Assembly (NCBI GenBank): GCA_001897425.1
Contig: MKSW01000017.1
Location: forward strand, 9,743-73,742
DNA length: 64,000 bases
Direction of reading: 5' to 3'
DNA from: Actinobacteria bacterium 69-20
Lineage (GTDB): Bacteria > Actinomycetota > Actinomycetes > Mycobacteriales > Nakamurellaceae
The notes under the pieces were generated by a model. It was not told the origin of the DNA. It ran no database searches and was given only the letters and a program-made list of their open reading frames with translations. This document shows, piece by piece, positions 44,060-52,115 of the stretch (the stretch's first letter is position 1; each line of letters starts with the position of its first letter). The position numbers and the translations under genes are program-made.

Positions 44060-44461
44060 GTGCCTGTTGACATGCCGGCCAACGAGTTTCCCGTGCGGTT
44101 GGCTGCCACCCCGGCGGCGCGCGAGGCGATCGCTCGCCTGCGCGCCGCCACGGGCGGTCCGGTGATGTTCGTGCAGTCCGGCGGATGCTGCGCCGGAAGC
44201 ACGCCCATGTGCTATCCGGACGGCGAGTTCCTGGTGGGCGACATCGATGTTCTGCTGGGCGACATCGACGGCTGCCCGTTCTACATCGACCGGCGCCTCG
44301 ATGCCGCCTGGCACCAAGAACAGTTCGTCATCGACGTCGAAGCCGGTGAGCCCGAAGGGTTCTCGCTGGCCGCGGGCCCTGGTCTGCGGTTCGTTACCCG
44401 CTCGTCCGCGTGTGCACCGGCGCCGTCGTCGACGCCAGCCCCGTTTTCTCCGATGACGTAG
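44060..44461 (+). CDS. DUF779 domain protein
   Basis: The 133-residue protein begins MPVDMPANEFPVRLAATPAAREAIARLRAATGGPVMFVQSGGCCAGSTPMCYPDGEF in short conserved pieces. The paired cysteines of SGGCCAGSTPMCY and the later YIDRR..WHQEQFVIDVEAG match DUF779, a family encoded beside aldehyde dehydrogenases of this type and probably needed for them, though the role is not known. The start is GTG 44060 or ATG 44072. Its last 68 bp overlap, tail to tail, the 3' end of the toxin gene on the other strand; the end after GFSLAAGPGLRFV is a non-conserved Ser/Pro/Thr tail. Confidence 0.85.
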   Translation: MPVDMPANEFPVRLAATPAAREAIARLRAATGGPVMFVQSGGCCAGSTPMCYPDGEFLVGDIDVLLGDIDGCPFYIDRRLDAAWHQEQFVIDVEAGEPEGFSLAAGPGLRFVTRSSACAPAPSSTPAPFSPMT

Positions 44462-44897
44462 ATGACGTGGCAGCGGGCTCGGGCCGGTTCGGGGCGGCGG
44501 CGCCTTCGTCGATGAGGTGCATGGCGTGGTGTCGCGCCGCCCGCCGGTCGAAGGTCTCCGTGCGTTGGCAGCCAGCCGCTCGGCCGAGTTCGGCGATCAC
44601 CGCGTCCGCAAAGTCCACCCCGCTGCGACATTCGGCCAGGGCAGAACGCACGACCTCGTCTCGTTCGACTCGCAACTCGCGCGCATCCAGCAAGCCGTTC
44701 AGCACCTCGACGCAGCGCGCGCCCGGTACCTTGTAGGCGCGACGCAGAACCCAGTACACCTCGACAACTGTCACGAGGCTCAGATAACCAGGGTCCGCCT
44801 CGGTCAGATCCTCGATGAGGGCCGACGCGATCGGGGACTGCCGTGGATCATCCTGAACGAGGTAGCGGACAACGACGTTGGTGTCGAGCCCGATCAC
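44394..44897 (-). CDS. VapC-type PIN-domain toxin
   Basis: The 167-residue protein is a PIN-domain RNase. Acidic residues: Asp5 in IGLDTNVVVRYL, Glu in TVVEVYWVLRR, Asp in GVDFADAVIAELG and Asp in TFDRRAARH. VapC toxins usually cleave tRNA or rRNA. About 30 extra residues after the core (AAAPNRPEPAATSSTSSEKT region) are low-complexity and are read antisense to the DUF779 3' end, so the stop has probably moved outwards. GTG 44897 overlaps the antitoxin stop (GTGA), typical of a toxin-antitoxin pair. Confidence 0.88.
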   Translation of the reverse strand: MIGLDTNVVVRYLVQDDPRQSPIASALIEDLTEADPGYLSLVTVVEVYWVLRRAYKVPGARCVEVLNGLLDARELRVERDEVVRSALAECRSGVDFADAVIAELGRAAGCQRTETFDRRAARHHAMHLIDEGAAAPNRPEPAATSSTSSEKTGLASTTAPVHTRTSG

Positions 44898-45136
44898 CGG
44901 ACGTCCGTTGCGCCGGCCGCGATGGCGTCGTTCATGTCGGCTACCGTCACGGGCCGCGTCGGTGGTGGAACCGAACCCTTTAAGTCTCTGACCGACGCCG
45001 ACTGACGATGGATCTCATAGCCGCCCGTCCCGGTAGGAACGAAGTCCAGCCGGGATCCGGGATGGAGGCCGAGCTTGGCACGTACGTCGGCCGGGATGGT
45101 GATCTGGCCCTTGCTGGTGACTGTCGCAGACGTCAT
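44894..45136 (-). CDS. AbrB/SpoVT-type antitoxin
   Basis: The 80-residue protein starts MTSATVTSKGQITIPADVRA, a classic swapped-hairpin AbrB DNA-binding domain, then LGLHPGSRLDFVPTGTGGYEIHR and a C-terminal toxin-binding tail ending ATDVR. It should bind its own promoter and neutralise the PIN toxin downstream. ATG 45136 has AAGGAGG 5 nt upstream. The palindrome at 45146-45162 is a likely operator. Confidence 0.9.
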   Translation of the reverse strand: MTSATVTSKGQITIPADVRAKLGLHPGSRLDFVPTGTGGYEIHRQSASVRDLKGSVPPPTRPVTVADMNDAIAAGATDVR

Positions 45137-45145
45137 GACCGGCCT

Positions 45146-45170
45146 CCTTACCCGCAGTAAGGCAAGAATA
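45146..45170 (-). promoter_or_regulatory. Toxin-antitoxin promoter and candidate operator
   Basis: CCTTAC (45146-45151) and GTAAGG (45157-45162) are perfect inverted repeats with a 5-nt spacer and overlap the antitoxin ribosome-binding site. On the minus strand a TATTCT -10 hexamer occupies 45165-45170. Autoregulation through this palindrome is likely. The rest of 45171-45573 (about 400 bp) shows no gene or RNA I can support. Confidence 0.55.
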
Positions 45171-45573
45171 CACCTCGGTCGCACAAGCGAATCCGCGAAC
45201 GGATTACCCCTGGTTGAGCGGTGGGAGCCTGTTCTCGAGGAGATGGCGTTTCCACGCATGGGCACCGGCGCTGGTCGCACTCGCTCTCGGCTCAGCGTGC
45301 TCAGCGCGGTTGGCCTCAGGGCTGGCGTGGGACGATCGCCGGTGTGTCGGGTGGCCCACGCGCCCGGCGCTTGGGTCAGCACGTCGGTGGCCAGCACTGT
45401 CAGATAGCGAACAACTGATACTAAGCGCGACGAGTGTTCTCACTTACCGATGGACAGCGAACACTTTCCCGGGAACGTGGACGATGTGTGCAAGGACGCC
45501 TGAACGGGCGGAAAACCGGCTGCAAGATACGTCGACGCGAACGTGCGACGGCGCCGAGACCTACGGAAATGGG

Positions 45574-45646
45574 TGGAGCTGAGGGGACTCGAACCCCTGA
45601 CCCTCACACTGCCAGTGTGATGCGCTACCAGCTGCGCCACAGCCCC
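45574..45646 (-). tRNA. tRNA-Ala (anticodon GGC)
   Basis: The 73-nt gene, without encoded CCA, folds as a complete cloverleaf. Acceptor GGGGCTG pairs with CAGCTCC (one G-T), the D-arm is GCGC..GCGC, the anticodon stem TCACA/TGTGA encloses CTGGCAG with anticodon GGC at 45613-45611, and the T-arm is AGGGG/CCCCT with loop TTCGAGT. The discriminator is A. It reads GCC (and GCU) codons. Confidence 0.95.
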
Positions 45647-45721
45647 TTGCTGGATGGTGTCCGGCCGCAGGTCGAACTCGACAAGTTTAGCAACATGCCA
45701 CGCGCAGTCCTAATCGCGGCC

Positions 45722-45762
45722 CGGGTATGACGACGTTCGCGGCGCGAGCGCCGTCATACCCG
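45722..45762 (-). terminator. Long perfect-looking hairpin, probable terminator of the dsbA-like gene
   Basis: Arms 45722-45741 and 45743-45762 pair at 18 of 20 positions plus one G-T. It begins 51 nt past the stop of the leftward dsbA-like gene and before tRNA-Ala. Its 5' arm contains ATGACGACGTTC, a 12-mer found four more times in the window. Confidence 0.6.
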
Positions 45763-45812
45763 TTCTCCCCCACCGATACCGCCGGGTCGAATCCAGGTTC
45801 GCCGACTCGGGC

Positions 45813-46694
45813 TCAGCTCCCGGAGCTGGTGGGCGCTGGTGACGACGAACCGCTCTTGGGCAGCAGGTTCGTGAGCCAGTTGACGTCGTTCGTGTTGAGC
45901 GGCACGCCGTCCTTGGCGACAGTCGGGGTGCCGGCCTGCCTGCCGACCTTGGCGGCGACGTCCGTCAGCGAGGTCAGATTGGTCTGTGCATCCTTCTTCG
46001 CTGCCTCCACGTCGGCGCCGTCCGAGATCTGCTTCTGGGTCGCCGCGGACGCCCCCACCTGCCCGGCGAGCTTCGCAAGCTCGGCGTTGGACAGATCCGT
46101 GGACCCGTTCTCCTTCGGCTGGTTCTTCGCGTCGTAGATCGCGGTGTGGAAGGCCATGAACACCCCGGGCTTGGAGCCGTCGCCCTTGGCGACCGCCATG
46201 AGCGCGCCGTAGGCACGGGTCGAGTACGTGCCGGAGTGCGACGACCCGTCCAGGAAGTCGACCATGCGATAGTGCAGGCCGAGTTGACCGTCGTCGACGG
46301 CCTTGGCGATCTGCTGTCCGAACTGGTGCTCGAAGTCGGCGCAGAGCGGGCAGAGCGCGTCCTCGTAGACGTCCAGCACGACGCCCGGGCTGCCGTTGCC
46401 GACGGGGGTGACGGTGATGACGCCGTTCGCGTCCATGGTCGCGACCGACTTGGTGGAGGTCCCGTAGCCGGCTCCCTGTTGGGCCGTGTTCCGGGAATGC
46501 AGCACCAGCCCGATCGCGATTACCGCGATGATGACGACGATCGCGACACCGCCGATGATGAGCTGCGTCCGGTCGCCGCTGCTGCGCCGCGCGGCAGCGA
46601 CCGATGCGCGGCCGCCCTTGCCGGATTTGCCCTTGGTGCCCTTGGGTCCGCCGGACGCTGGGCCCGGAACCGGACCCCGACCGCTCTTGGCCAC
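45813..46694 (-). CDS. Membrane-anchored DsbA-like thioredoxin-fold protein
   Basis: The 293-residue protein starts with a Lys/Gly-rich cytoplasmic segment, has one membrane span near residues 45-65 (LIIGGVAIVVIIAVIAIGLVL) and an external DsbA-type domain. The redox motif is CPLC in YEDALCPLCADFEHQFG, and the cis-proline loop is QAGTPTVAKDG. It probably forms or shuffles disulfides in exported proteins, as the mycobacterial homologue does. GTG 46694 has AAGGAGG 7 nt upstream. The upstream gene on the same strand is a MauE-like membrane protein, a likely redox partner. Confidence 0.9.
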   Translation of the reverse strand: MAKSGRGPVPGPASGGPKGTKGKSGKGGRASVAAARRSSGDRTQLIIGGVAIVVIIAVIAIGLVLHSRNTAQQGAGYGTSTKSVATMDANGVITVTPVGNGSPGVVLDVYEDALCPLCADFEHQFGQQIAKAVDDGQLGLHYRMVDFLDGSSHSGTYSTRAYGALMAVAKGDGSKPGVFMAFHTAIYDAKNQPKENGSTDLSNAELAKLAGQVGASAATQKQISDGADVEAAKKDAQTNLTSLTDVAAKVGRQAGTPTVAKDGVPLNTNDVNWLTNLLPKSGSSSPAPTSSGS

Positions 46695-46768
46695 GAGATG
46701 CCCTCCTTGAGTGCGCATCCGTCGCGCACCACCCGGTGCGCGACCACGTCAGACTATCTATGCGTTAT

Positions 46769-47359
46769 CTATGCCCGGCGTGCCGGCGTGTCCATGTCGG
46801 CCGGCCGGCCGCGAACGTCGTCATGGGCGGCGGCTTCGTCACCGTCGTCGCCGTCATCACTGGCGTCATCCTCGACCCGTCCGCGCGCCAGCCGGTCGAC
46901 CGACAGCCACGACGAGGGCCGCACCAGCAGGTAGATCGAGACGATCAGCAGGCCGGTGTCCCGGAGTATCTCCAGCGTGTATTCGGTGGCGCCGGTCTGC
47001 ACGGCTCCCCCGCCGCCGAAGCATCCGCAGTCGATCGACAATCCGCGTGCCGCAGCGGATATCACACCGATGAGGAACGCGAGCATCAGCAGTGCGGACA
47101 GCAGCGCACCGAGCCGGGTCGCGAGACCCACCAGCAGGATCAACCCCACGGCGATCTCGAGATACGGCAGGATCGCGGCGACCGTCTCGGCGAGCCCGTC
47201 GGGCAGCAACTGGTAGCCCTTGACGGCGACCCTCGTCTGCGCGGGGTCCGACGCCTTGATGATCCCGGAGACCAGAAAGACGACGCCGAGCAACAGCCGC
47301 GCCGCGAGGCCGACCAGGTCCCACAGCCGGTGGCGGCCCACAGTCAGAGATGTGCGCAC
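46769..47359 (-). CDS. MauE/DoxX-like redox membrane protein
   Basis: The 196-residue protein has four membrane spans: LVGLAARLLLGVVFLVSGIIK with the conserved KASDP, AILPYLEIAVGLILLVGLA, LGALLSALLMLAFLIGVISA and TLEILRDTGLLIVSIYLLV. The motif IDCGCFGGGGAV has the paired cysteines typical of MauE/DoxX proteins that pass electrons for disulfide exchange. The C-terminal tail is acidic (EDDASDDGDDGDEAAAHDDV). It precedes the dsbA-like gene, so the two may form a disulfide system. GTG 47359 or TTG 47389 is the start; neither has a clear ribosome-binding site. Confidence 0.85.
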   Translation of the reverse strand: MRTSLTVGRHRLWDLVGLAARLLLGVVFLVSGIIKASDPAQTRVAVKGYQLLPDGLAETVAAILPYLEIAVGLILLVGLATRLGALLSALLMLAFLIGVISAAARGLSIDCGCFGGGGAVQTGATEYTLEILRDTGLLIVSIYLLVRPSSWLSVDRLARGRVEDDASDDGDDGDEAAAHDDVRGRPADMDTPARRA

Positions 47360-47417
47360 ACCCCTTACCGTACCGATCGCGATGTGCAAATCATGTGAGA
47401 TCCGCCCGGATTGCGCG

Positions 47418-48527
47418 TTACCCCGCGCTGGAGGTGGTCGCCGAGGCCGGCGCCACGTCCAGTTGTGTGATGAGATCGATCACCCAGGCCACCGAGGGGA
47501 CTCCGTTGGTGGAATTCGCCGGTGTGCGCATCAGCACCCGACTGCCGATGGGAACCCCGACCAGCGCCGCGAACGGGGAGCTGGAGCTGAGCGGGAAGGC
47601 CTGCGGACCGGTGCCGGCCTGCGGGTTCTTGCCGGTGGGATCGGGCCAGCTCTGCTGCGTCTGGCTGCCGTCCCAGGCGGTGGCAACGTATTGCACGAGC
47701 ACGTCGCCGGCCTGCGCAGGCGCCCCGTGGCCTTTCGCGACGAGCGTCACACCGGGCTGGGCGGGATCGGGCAGCGACTTCGGCACCGTGATCGTCGGCA
47801 CCTCTCCGAGCTTTCCGCTGGCCGTGGGCCACCCGGCAGGAATGTCCTGCGGGGTTGCCGTCAGATCGGCCGCGGCGTTCGTCGCGTACACGCCCACCAC
47901 GTCGATCACGAAGATCAGGCTGGCCCCGCCGGGGATCTTCGGCGGGCTGCCGGCCGCGCCGTAGCCGTCCCACGCCGGGAAGCTCAGCAGCACCCGACTG
48001 CCCTGCTTCACACCCTGCAGACCGACGTTCCAGCCGGCGACCACCTGCGGCCGCGCCACGCCGATCTGCGTGGTGAACACGGCCTTGCGGTCGTAGGAGT
48101 TGTCGAACTCCTGGCCGCCCCACACCTGGCCGAGGTAATTGACGACGACGGTGTCGCCGGCCTTGGACTGCGGGCCGTCGCCCTCGCTCAGGATCACCCG
48201 CTGCAGGCTCTGCGGCGCGGCCGTCTTCGGAACGGTGATGGTCGGCTTTTCGCCGAACGTGCCTGTCGCCTGCGGCATTGCGTCGCGAGCAACGGGAGCG
48301 GCGACAGCGGTGTCCGCGGGGATCTCCGGCCCCGCCGGGACCGGTGACGATGTGGTGGTCGGCGCGGACGTCGAGGTGGTGGCGGTATCCGTCTGGCCGG
48401 TTGTCGAGGATGACGACGTTCCGGTGTCGGACGAGTTCGACTGGTTCGAGGTACCGGCGGCGCACGCCGACAGCGTCACCAGCGCGGGGACGAGAACGGC
48501 GGATACTGCCAGGGCGCGCAGGCGCAT
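47418..48527 (-). CDS. FKBP-type peptidyl-prolyl isomerase, lipoprotein
   Basis: The 369-residue protein has a lipoprotein signal ending LSAC (Cys22), a Ser/Thr-rich stretch (to ~65), and two FKBP-like domains. The first (about 95-210) has GDTVVVNYLGQVWGGQEFDNSYDRK, then VVAGWNVGLQGVKQGSRVLLSFP and ASLIFVIDVVGV, the full isomerase pattern. The second (about 225-360: AGDVLVQYVATAWDG ... ALVGVPIGSRVLMRTP ... VAWVIDLITQLDV) is shorter and has lost several conserved residues. It likely folds exported proteins at the membrane surface. Start ATG 48527. Confidence 0.92.
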   Translation of the reverse strand: MRLRALAVSAVLVPALVTLSACAAGTSNQSNSSDTGTSSSSTTGQTDTATTSTSAPTTTSSPVPAGPEIPADTAVAAPVARDAMPQATGTFGEKPTITVPKTAAPQSLQRVILSEGDGPQSKAGDTVVVNYLGQVWGGQEFDNSYDRKAVFTTQIGVARPQVVAGWNVGLQGVKQGSRVLLSFPAWDGYGAAGSPPKIPGGASLIFVIDVVGVYATNAAADLTATPQDIPAGWPTASGKLGEVPTITVPKSLPDPAQPGVTLVAKGHGAPAQAGDVLVQYVATAWDGSQTQQSWPDPTGKNPQAGTGPQAFPLSSSSPFAALVGVPIGSRVLMRTPANSTNGVPSVAWVIDLITQLDVAPASATTSSAG

Positions 48528-48635
48528 GCCTTGCTCACTTTCGGGTCTGGGTCGTCACGTCGCGGAGCGTCGCTGTCGCGTCGCCTTCCCGGTTATGACG
48601 GCCGCAGCGGACGTTCCGACGGTCGGCGCCCGCGG

Positions 48636-49448
48636 TCAACCCGCCCATTCTGCCAGCACCGCGTCGGAGAGTGCGGGCCACAGCGGCCGGGACCAGTCGC
48701 CGAAGTCCCGGTCGGTCAGAGCGACGAGCCCGATCCCGACCTCGGGGTCGGCCCAGCAGAAGGTACCGGACTGCCCGAAGTGCCCGACCGTACGCGGCGA
48801 GTTGTCCGCGCCCGTCCAGTGCGGATGCTTGGTGCCCCGGATCTCGGGGCCGAGACCCCAGTCGTTCGGGCGCTGCACACCGTATCCGGGCAGCACGCCG
48901 TTAAGGCCGGGGAACGCGACAGTCGTTGCCTGCGCATGAGTCTCGCGTGCGAGCAGCGTCGGTGCGAGCAGCTCGCGCGCGATCGTCGCGATGTCCGGCG
49001 CGGTGGAGAGCCCGCCGTGCCCGGCGTGACCCTCGAGCGACGTCCGCGCCATGCCGAGCGGGCCGGTGACGCCCTCGCGAACGTAGTCAGCGAACGCGAA
49101 ACCGGATCGTTGGGCCACCAGGTCGCCGAGCACCGCGTATCCGGCGTTCGAGTAGATGCGCCGGCGTCCGGGCGCGCTCTGGATGTCCGGGCCCCGGAAG
49201 GAGAGCCCGGACGCGTGCGCGAGCAGGTGCCTGACCGTCGCCCCCGGCGGGCCCGCCGGCTCGTCCAGGCCGAGGACGCCCTCCTCGATGGCGAGCAATA
49301 CCGCGTGCGCGGTCAGCAGTTTCGTCACGGATGCGAGCGGGAAGACGCGATCGAGGTCCCCGCGGGTGGCGATGACGCCGTCCCGGTCGACAGCGGCGGC
49401 CGCCACGTGCGGCACGGGCCAGGAGTCTGTCAGTTCCAGTGCGCGCAC
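48636..49448 (-). CDS. Beta-lactamase-fold serine hydrolase
   Basis: The 270-residue cytoplasmic-looking protein has the class C/esterase motifs: SVTK (catalytic Ser and Lys) in FPLASVTKLLTAHAV, YSN in RIYSNAGYAVLG, and HFGQSGTF in place of the KTG box. It is probably an esterase or peptidase-like hydrolase rather than an antibiotic-resistance enzyme, as no signal peptide is present. Start GTG 49448; it is the only gene of its unit between the FKBP gene and a large lipoprotein gene. Confidence 0.85.
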   Translation of the reverse strand: MRALELTDSWPVPHVAAAAVDRDGVIATRGDLDRVFPLASVTKLLTAHAVLLAIEEGVLGLDEPAGPPGATVRHLLAHASGLSFRGPDIQSAPGRRRIYSNAGYAVLGDLVAQRSGFAFADYVREGVTGPLGMARTSLEGHAGHGGLSTAPDIATIARELLAPTLLARETHAQATTVAFPGLNGVLPGYGVQRPNDWGLGPEIRGTKHPHWTGADNSPRTVGHFGQSGTFCWADPEVGIGLVALTDRDFGDWSRPLWPALSDAVLAEWAG

Positions 49449-49522
49449 GGACAGACACTACGTCATGGGCGGTCCGGCACCGGCCTCCCGGCCGGCGGAT
49501 GCGACGTCAACCAAATCCGGTG

Positions 49523-51160
49523 TCAATCCCACAGGCTCGGCGGGATGATCCGGTCGATGGCGTTGCCGAGTATCAGAATGCCGCTGGTTTTCGCGTGGTC
49601 TGCAGGATCGTCGCATTCGAACAGGATGACCGTCTTGTGCAAGTCGGGTGCGTAGGTGCCGATGAGGCTGTCGGGAGTGCTCCCGTCTGGGCTGCACCCG
49701 AGCGCGAGCCCGGCCTCCCAACCTTCGACGTCGCTGTTGCAACTGTGCGACTTCACGTAGTAGATGGGGTTGACCACCATAGCGACGTGATCGTCGTCTG
49801 CCTGGTTGAAGCCGATCGACGGTGCCACCTCGGAGCCGGGTGGCGTCTCGTCGAATCTGAACGCGCCATAGCCCGTCTGCAGGGAGGGGCACTGGGAGTC
49901 GCTGCCAACAGTGCGCTCCCCGATCTCGTAGTAGCTGCGTTCGAGGAGCAAGCCCGTGCCGTCCGCCGACTCGTCGAACGACAAGTCGATTCTTGCGGTG
50001 ATGGACGAACCGCGATCGTTGTATTTGTAGTTGATCGTTCCGCCGCCATTGCAATAGGCGCTGTCTCCGATGTTGCGCTTGCCTGTGCGAACCGCCGCCT
50101 GATCGAGCGCCTTCCATCGGATGAGCAGCGCCTTGATCGCTTGGAGCTCACGGATCATGGCGGGCGATGGGGTGATGCAACCATCGTGCCAGCGCTCTCC
50201 CCAGCAGCTGACGAGCGTGTCCACCAGGCCGCGGACGAGGGCCTTGTCGTCGGTGCGGGTTCCTTCCGGGGTCACGAAAGGCGCCGTCAGCCAGTCCATC
50301 ACGTCCATGTCCAGCACGACTTCACCGCACTTGTCGTTGGCGGCCTGCGACAGCTTTCGTAGATGGCCGACCATCTCGGTGAAGAGGTCGGCGAGTTGGT
50401 CGAGCGAGCTGCCCGGCTTCTTGTTGTGGATGTCGGCGGTCTTGCGCGCGGCGTCGGCTGTCGGACCTGTGTCCAGCCCGGCGTTCTTCAGCGCCTCGGA
50501 GACAGCGCCGAAGGGCCCGACGCCACCCCCGGAGAAGTGCGAGACGTACACGGCGGTCCGGTCGGGGTCCGGCACTATCGGCGCCGGCCGCAGGTCGAAA
50601 CCCGCGCCCGTGTAGGCGAAGCCGAGCACGTCTTGCTGCGGCAGACCGGTGATCTCGAGCTGGGCCATCGCGGCGAGTTGCAGGCCGTGCGGCTGCATGT
50701 CCACCCCGTGCAGAGTGCCGTCGGGCAGATCCTTGAAGGCGCCGATCGAGGTGATGGGCGTGAGCGTGATCGCCGTGTCGAAGACCAGGGCGTCCTTCGG
50801 GAGGTGCAGCGTGTAGGTGACGCCGCTCGCGGTCAGGCTCACGTCGCCGCCGGCGGGACCGACGGTCTTCGTGACGGCATCGTCGTCGGCCAGGCCGACC
50901 GTAGTGAGCGGAGCCGCGAAATCGACCGACCGGATCGGCCACGGGGTGGCCTTGACCGCGGCCAGGAAATCCTTGGCCACGTCGGACAGGTTGCCCTCCG
51001 ACGGCTTCTGGGTTGGCGCCGTTGTCGACCCGGAGTTCGATCCACCGGTTGCGCCCGTGCCTGTCGGGTGGCCGGCCGTCATCGCCGTGCACCCCGACAC
51101 GAGGACGAGCGCCGACGTCACCATCGCCACCAGCTTGGTCACGGCAGATCTCGTGCGCAT
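49523..51160 (-). CDS. Large lipoprotein with ZU5-like N-terminal domain
   Basis: The 545-residue product begins MRTRSAVTKLVAMVTSALVL with lipobox VSGC, then a Gly/Ser/Thr-rich linker. Residues ~85-190 resemble a ZU5-type fold: VGPAGGDVSLTASGVTYTLHLPKDALVFDTAITLTPI. The rest (AADAARKTADIHNKK.. through YYEIGERTVGSDSQC) matches no family I recognise and has paired cysteines, as expected outside the cell. I do not assign a function. ATG 51160 is the start; a longer reading from 51244 lacks a signal peptide at its beginning. Confidence 0.75.
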   Translation of the reverse strand: MRTRSAVTKLVAMVTSALVLVSGCTAMTAGHPTGTGATGGSNSGSTTAPTQKPSEGNLSDVAKDFLAAVKATPWPIRSVDFAAPLTTVGLADDDAVTKTVGPAGGDVSLTASGVTYTLHLPKDALVFDTAITLTPITSIGAFKDLPDGTLHGVDMQPHGLQLAAMAQLEITGLPQQDVLGFAYTGAGFDLRPAPIVPDPDRTAVYVSHFSGGGVGPFGAVSEALKNAGLDTGPTADAARKTADIHNKKPGSSLDQLADLFTEMVGHLRKLSQAANDKCGEVVLDMDVMDWLTAPFVTPEGTRTDDKALVRGLVDTLVSCWGERWHDGCITPSPAMIRELQAIKALLIRWKALDQAAVRTGKRNIGDSAYCNGGGTINYKYNDRGSSITARIDLSFDESADGTGLLLERSYYEIGERTVGSDSQCPSLQTGYGAFRFDETPPGSEVAPSIGFNQADDDHVAMVVNPIYYVKSHSCNSDVEGWEAGLALGCSPDGSTPDSLIGTYAPDLHKTVILFECDDPADHAKTSGILILGNAIDRIIPPSLWD

Positions 51161-51346
51161 GGACACCCCTCGAATTCCGGACGGTCGGCCGCGAGCGTCA
51201 CGGCCATGTCCCGGGACGTTATCGAGCGATTCGGCTCGCGCCAATGGACCTTGCGAAGGTTGACGCAGTTTGCGGATAGGGGGCGCGGCCGCTGCCCGTC
51301 ACACGCCCGCCGCACGCCCGTCGAAACCGGCCGGCGGCGCGTCGGC

Positions 51347-51352
51347 GACAAT
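51347..51352 (+). promoter_or_regulatory. GACAAT, possible -10 of the methyltransferase gene
   Basis: GACAAT ends 6 nt before GTG 51359, which has no ribosome-binding site. The hexamer departs from TANNNT, so this is weak evidence. Confidence 0.25.
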
Positions 51353-51358
51353 GGACCG

Positions 51359-52111
51359 GTGGTGGACAAGAGTCTGTGGGCGCGCAAGATCGAGGCCGAG
51401 CCGGAGCACTCGCGGCGGTTTTTGCAACGGTTCCGCGACATGGCGGCCTCCGGGCAGGACATCGCGGGCGAGGCGCGCTTCGTCGACACGATGGCGCCGC
51501 GCGGCGCGCGGATCTTCGACGCGGGCTGCGGCTCGGGGCGCACCGGCGGACCGCTCGCCCGGCTCGGGCACAGCGTGGTCGGCGTGGACGTCGATCCGGT
51601 GCTGATCGACGCCGCGAAGGAGGACTACCCCGGTGCCACCTGGCTGGTGGGCGACCTCGCGGAGTTGGAGGTGGGGTTTCTCGCAGCGGCCGGGGCGCCG
51701 GAGCGGTTCGACATCGCCGTCGCCGCAGGCAATGTGATGCCGTTCCTGGCGCCGTCGACCCGCCGCGAGGTGCTCTCGCGGCTACGGTCCGTGCTGGCGC
51801 CGGCCGGCCGGGCGGCCGTGGGGTTCGGGGCCGGACGCGGCTACCCGTTCGACGAGTTCTTCGAGGATGTGGCGGCGACGGGCTGGGAGGCGCAGGCGAC
51901 GTTCCGGGGCTGGAACCTGCTGCCGTTCGATGCGGAGTCGGAGTTCCTGGTCGCGGTGCTGGCGCCTTCCGTGCCGGGTCGGTCGGGCGGGCGGTCGCGC
52001 GGCGCGTTCGGCGCCCCGCTGCGGGACGCGCACACGCAGCCTACGACGCGCCCGAGACCGTCGGCCGGGTCAGATCCTATGGGCGGCAACACTCTTCGGC
52101 CGTTGCACTGA
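51359..52111 (+). CDS. Class I SAM-dependent methyltransferase
   Basis: The 250-residue protein has the SAM-binding motif GARIFDAGCGSGRTGGPLA at about residue 55, followed by VVGVDVDPVLIDAA (acidic loop) and FDIAVAAGNVMPFL. The core ends with FLVAVLAPSV at about residue 205; about 45 further Arg/Pro/Gly-rich residues carry the reading frame to 4 bp before the convergent DUF5107 gene, possibly because the original stop was lost. Substrate unknown. The start is GTG 51359 or 51362; the long upstream reading in this frame overlaps the lipoprotein gene and is rejected. Confidence 0.85.
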   Translation: MVDKSLWARKIEAEPEHSRRFLQRFRDMAASGQDIAGEARFVDTMAPRGARIFDAGCGSGRTGGPLARLGHSVVGVDVDPVLIDAAKEDYPGATWLVGDLAELEVGFLAAAGAPERFDIAVAAGNVMPFLAPSTRREVLSRLRSVLAPAGRAAVGFGAGRGYPFDEFFEDVAATGWEAQATFRGWNLLPFDAESEFLVAVLAPSVPGRSGGRSRGAFGAPLRDAHTQPTTRPRPSAGSDPMGGNTLRPLH

Positions 52112-52115
52112 AAAC

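Noticed and set aside
45171..45573. Possible small genes between the antitoxin and tRNA-Ala
   Set aside because: Several short frames are open on both strands but none has a start signal, hydrophobic pattern or domain.
45727..46137. Plus-strand frame MTTFAARAPSYPF... opposite the dsbA-like gene
   Set aside because: It starts inside the hairpin and runs antisense to a clear DsbA-type protein.
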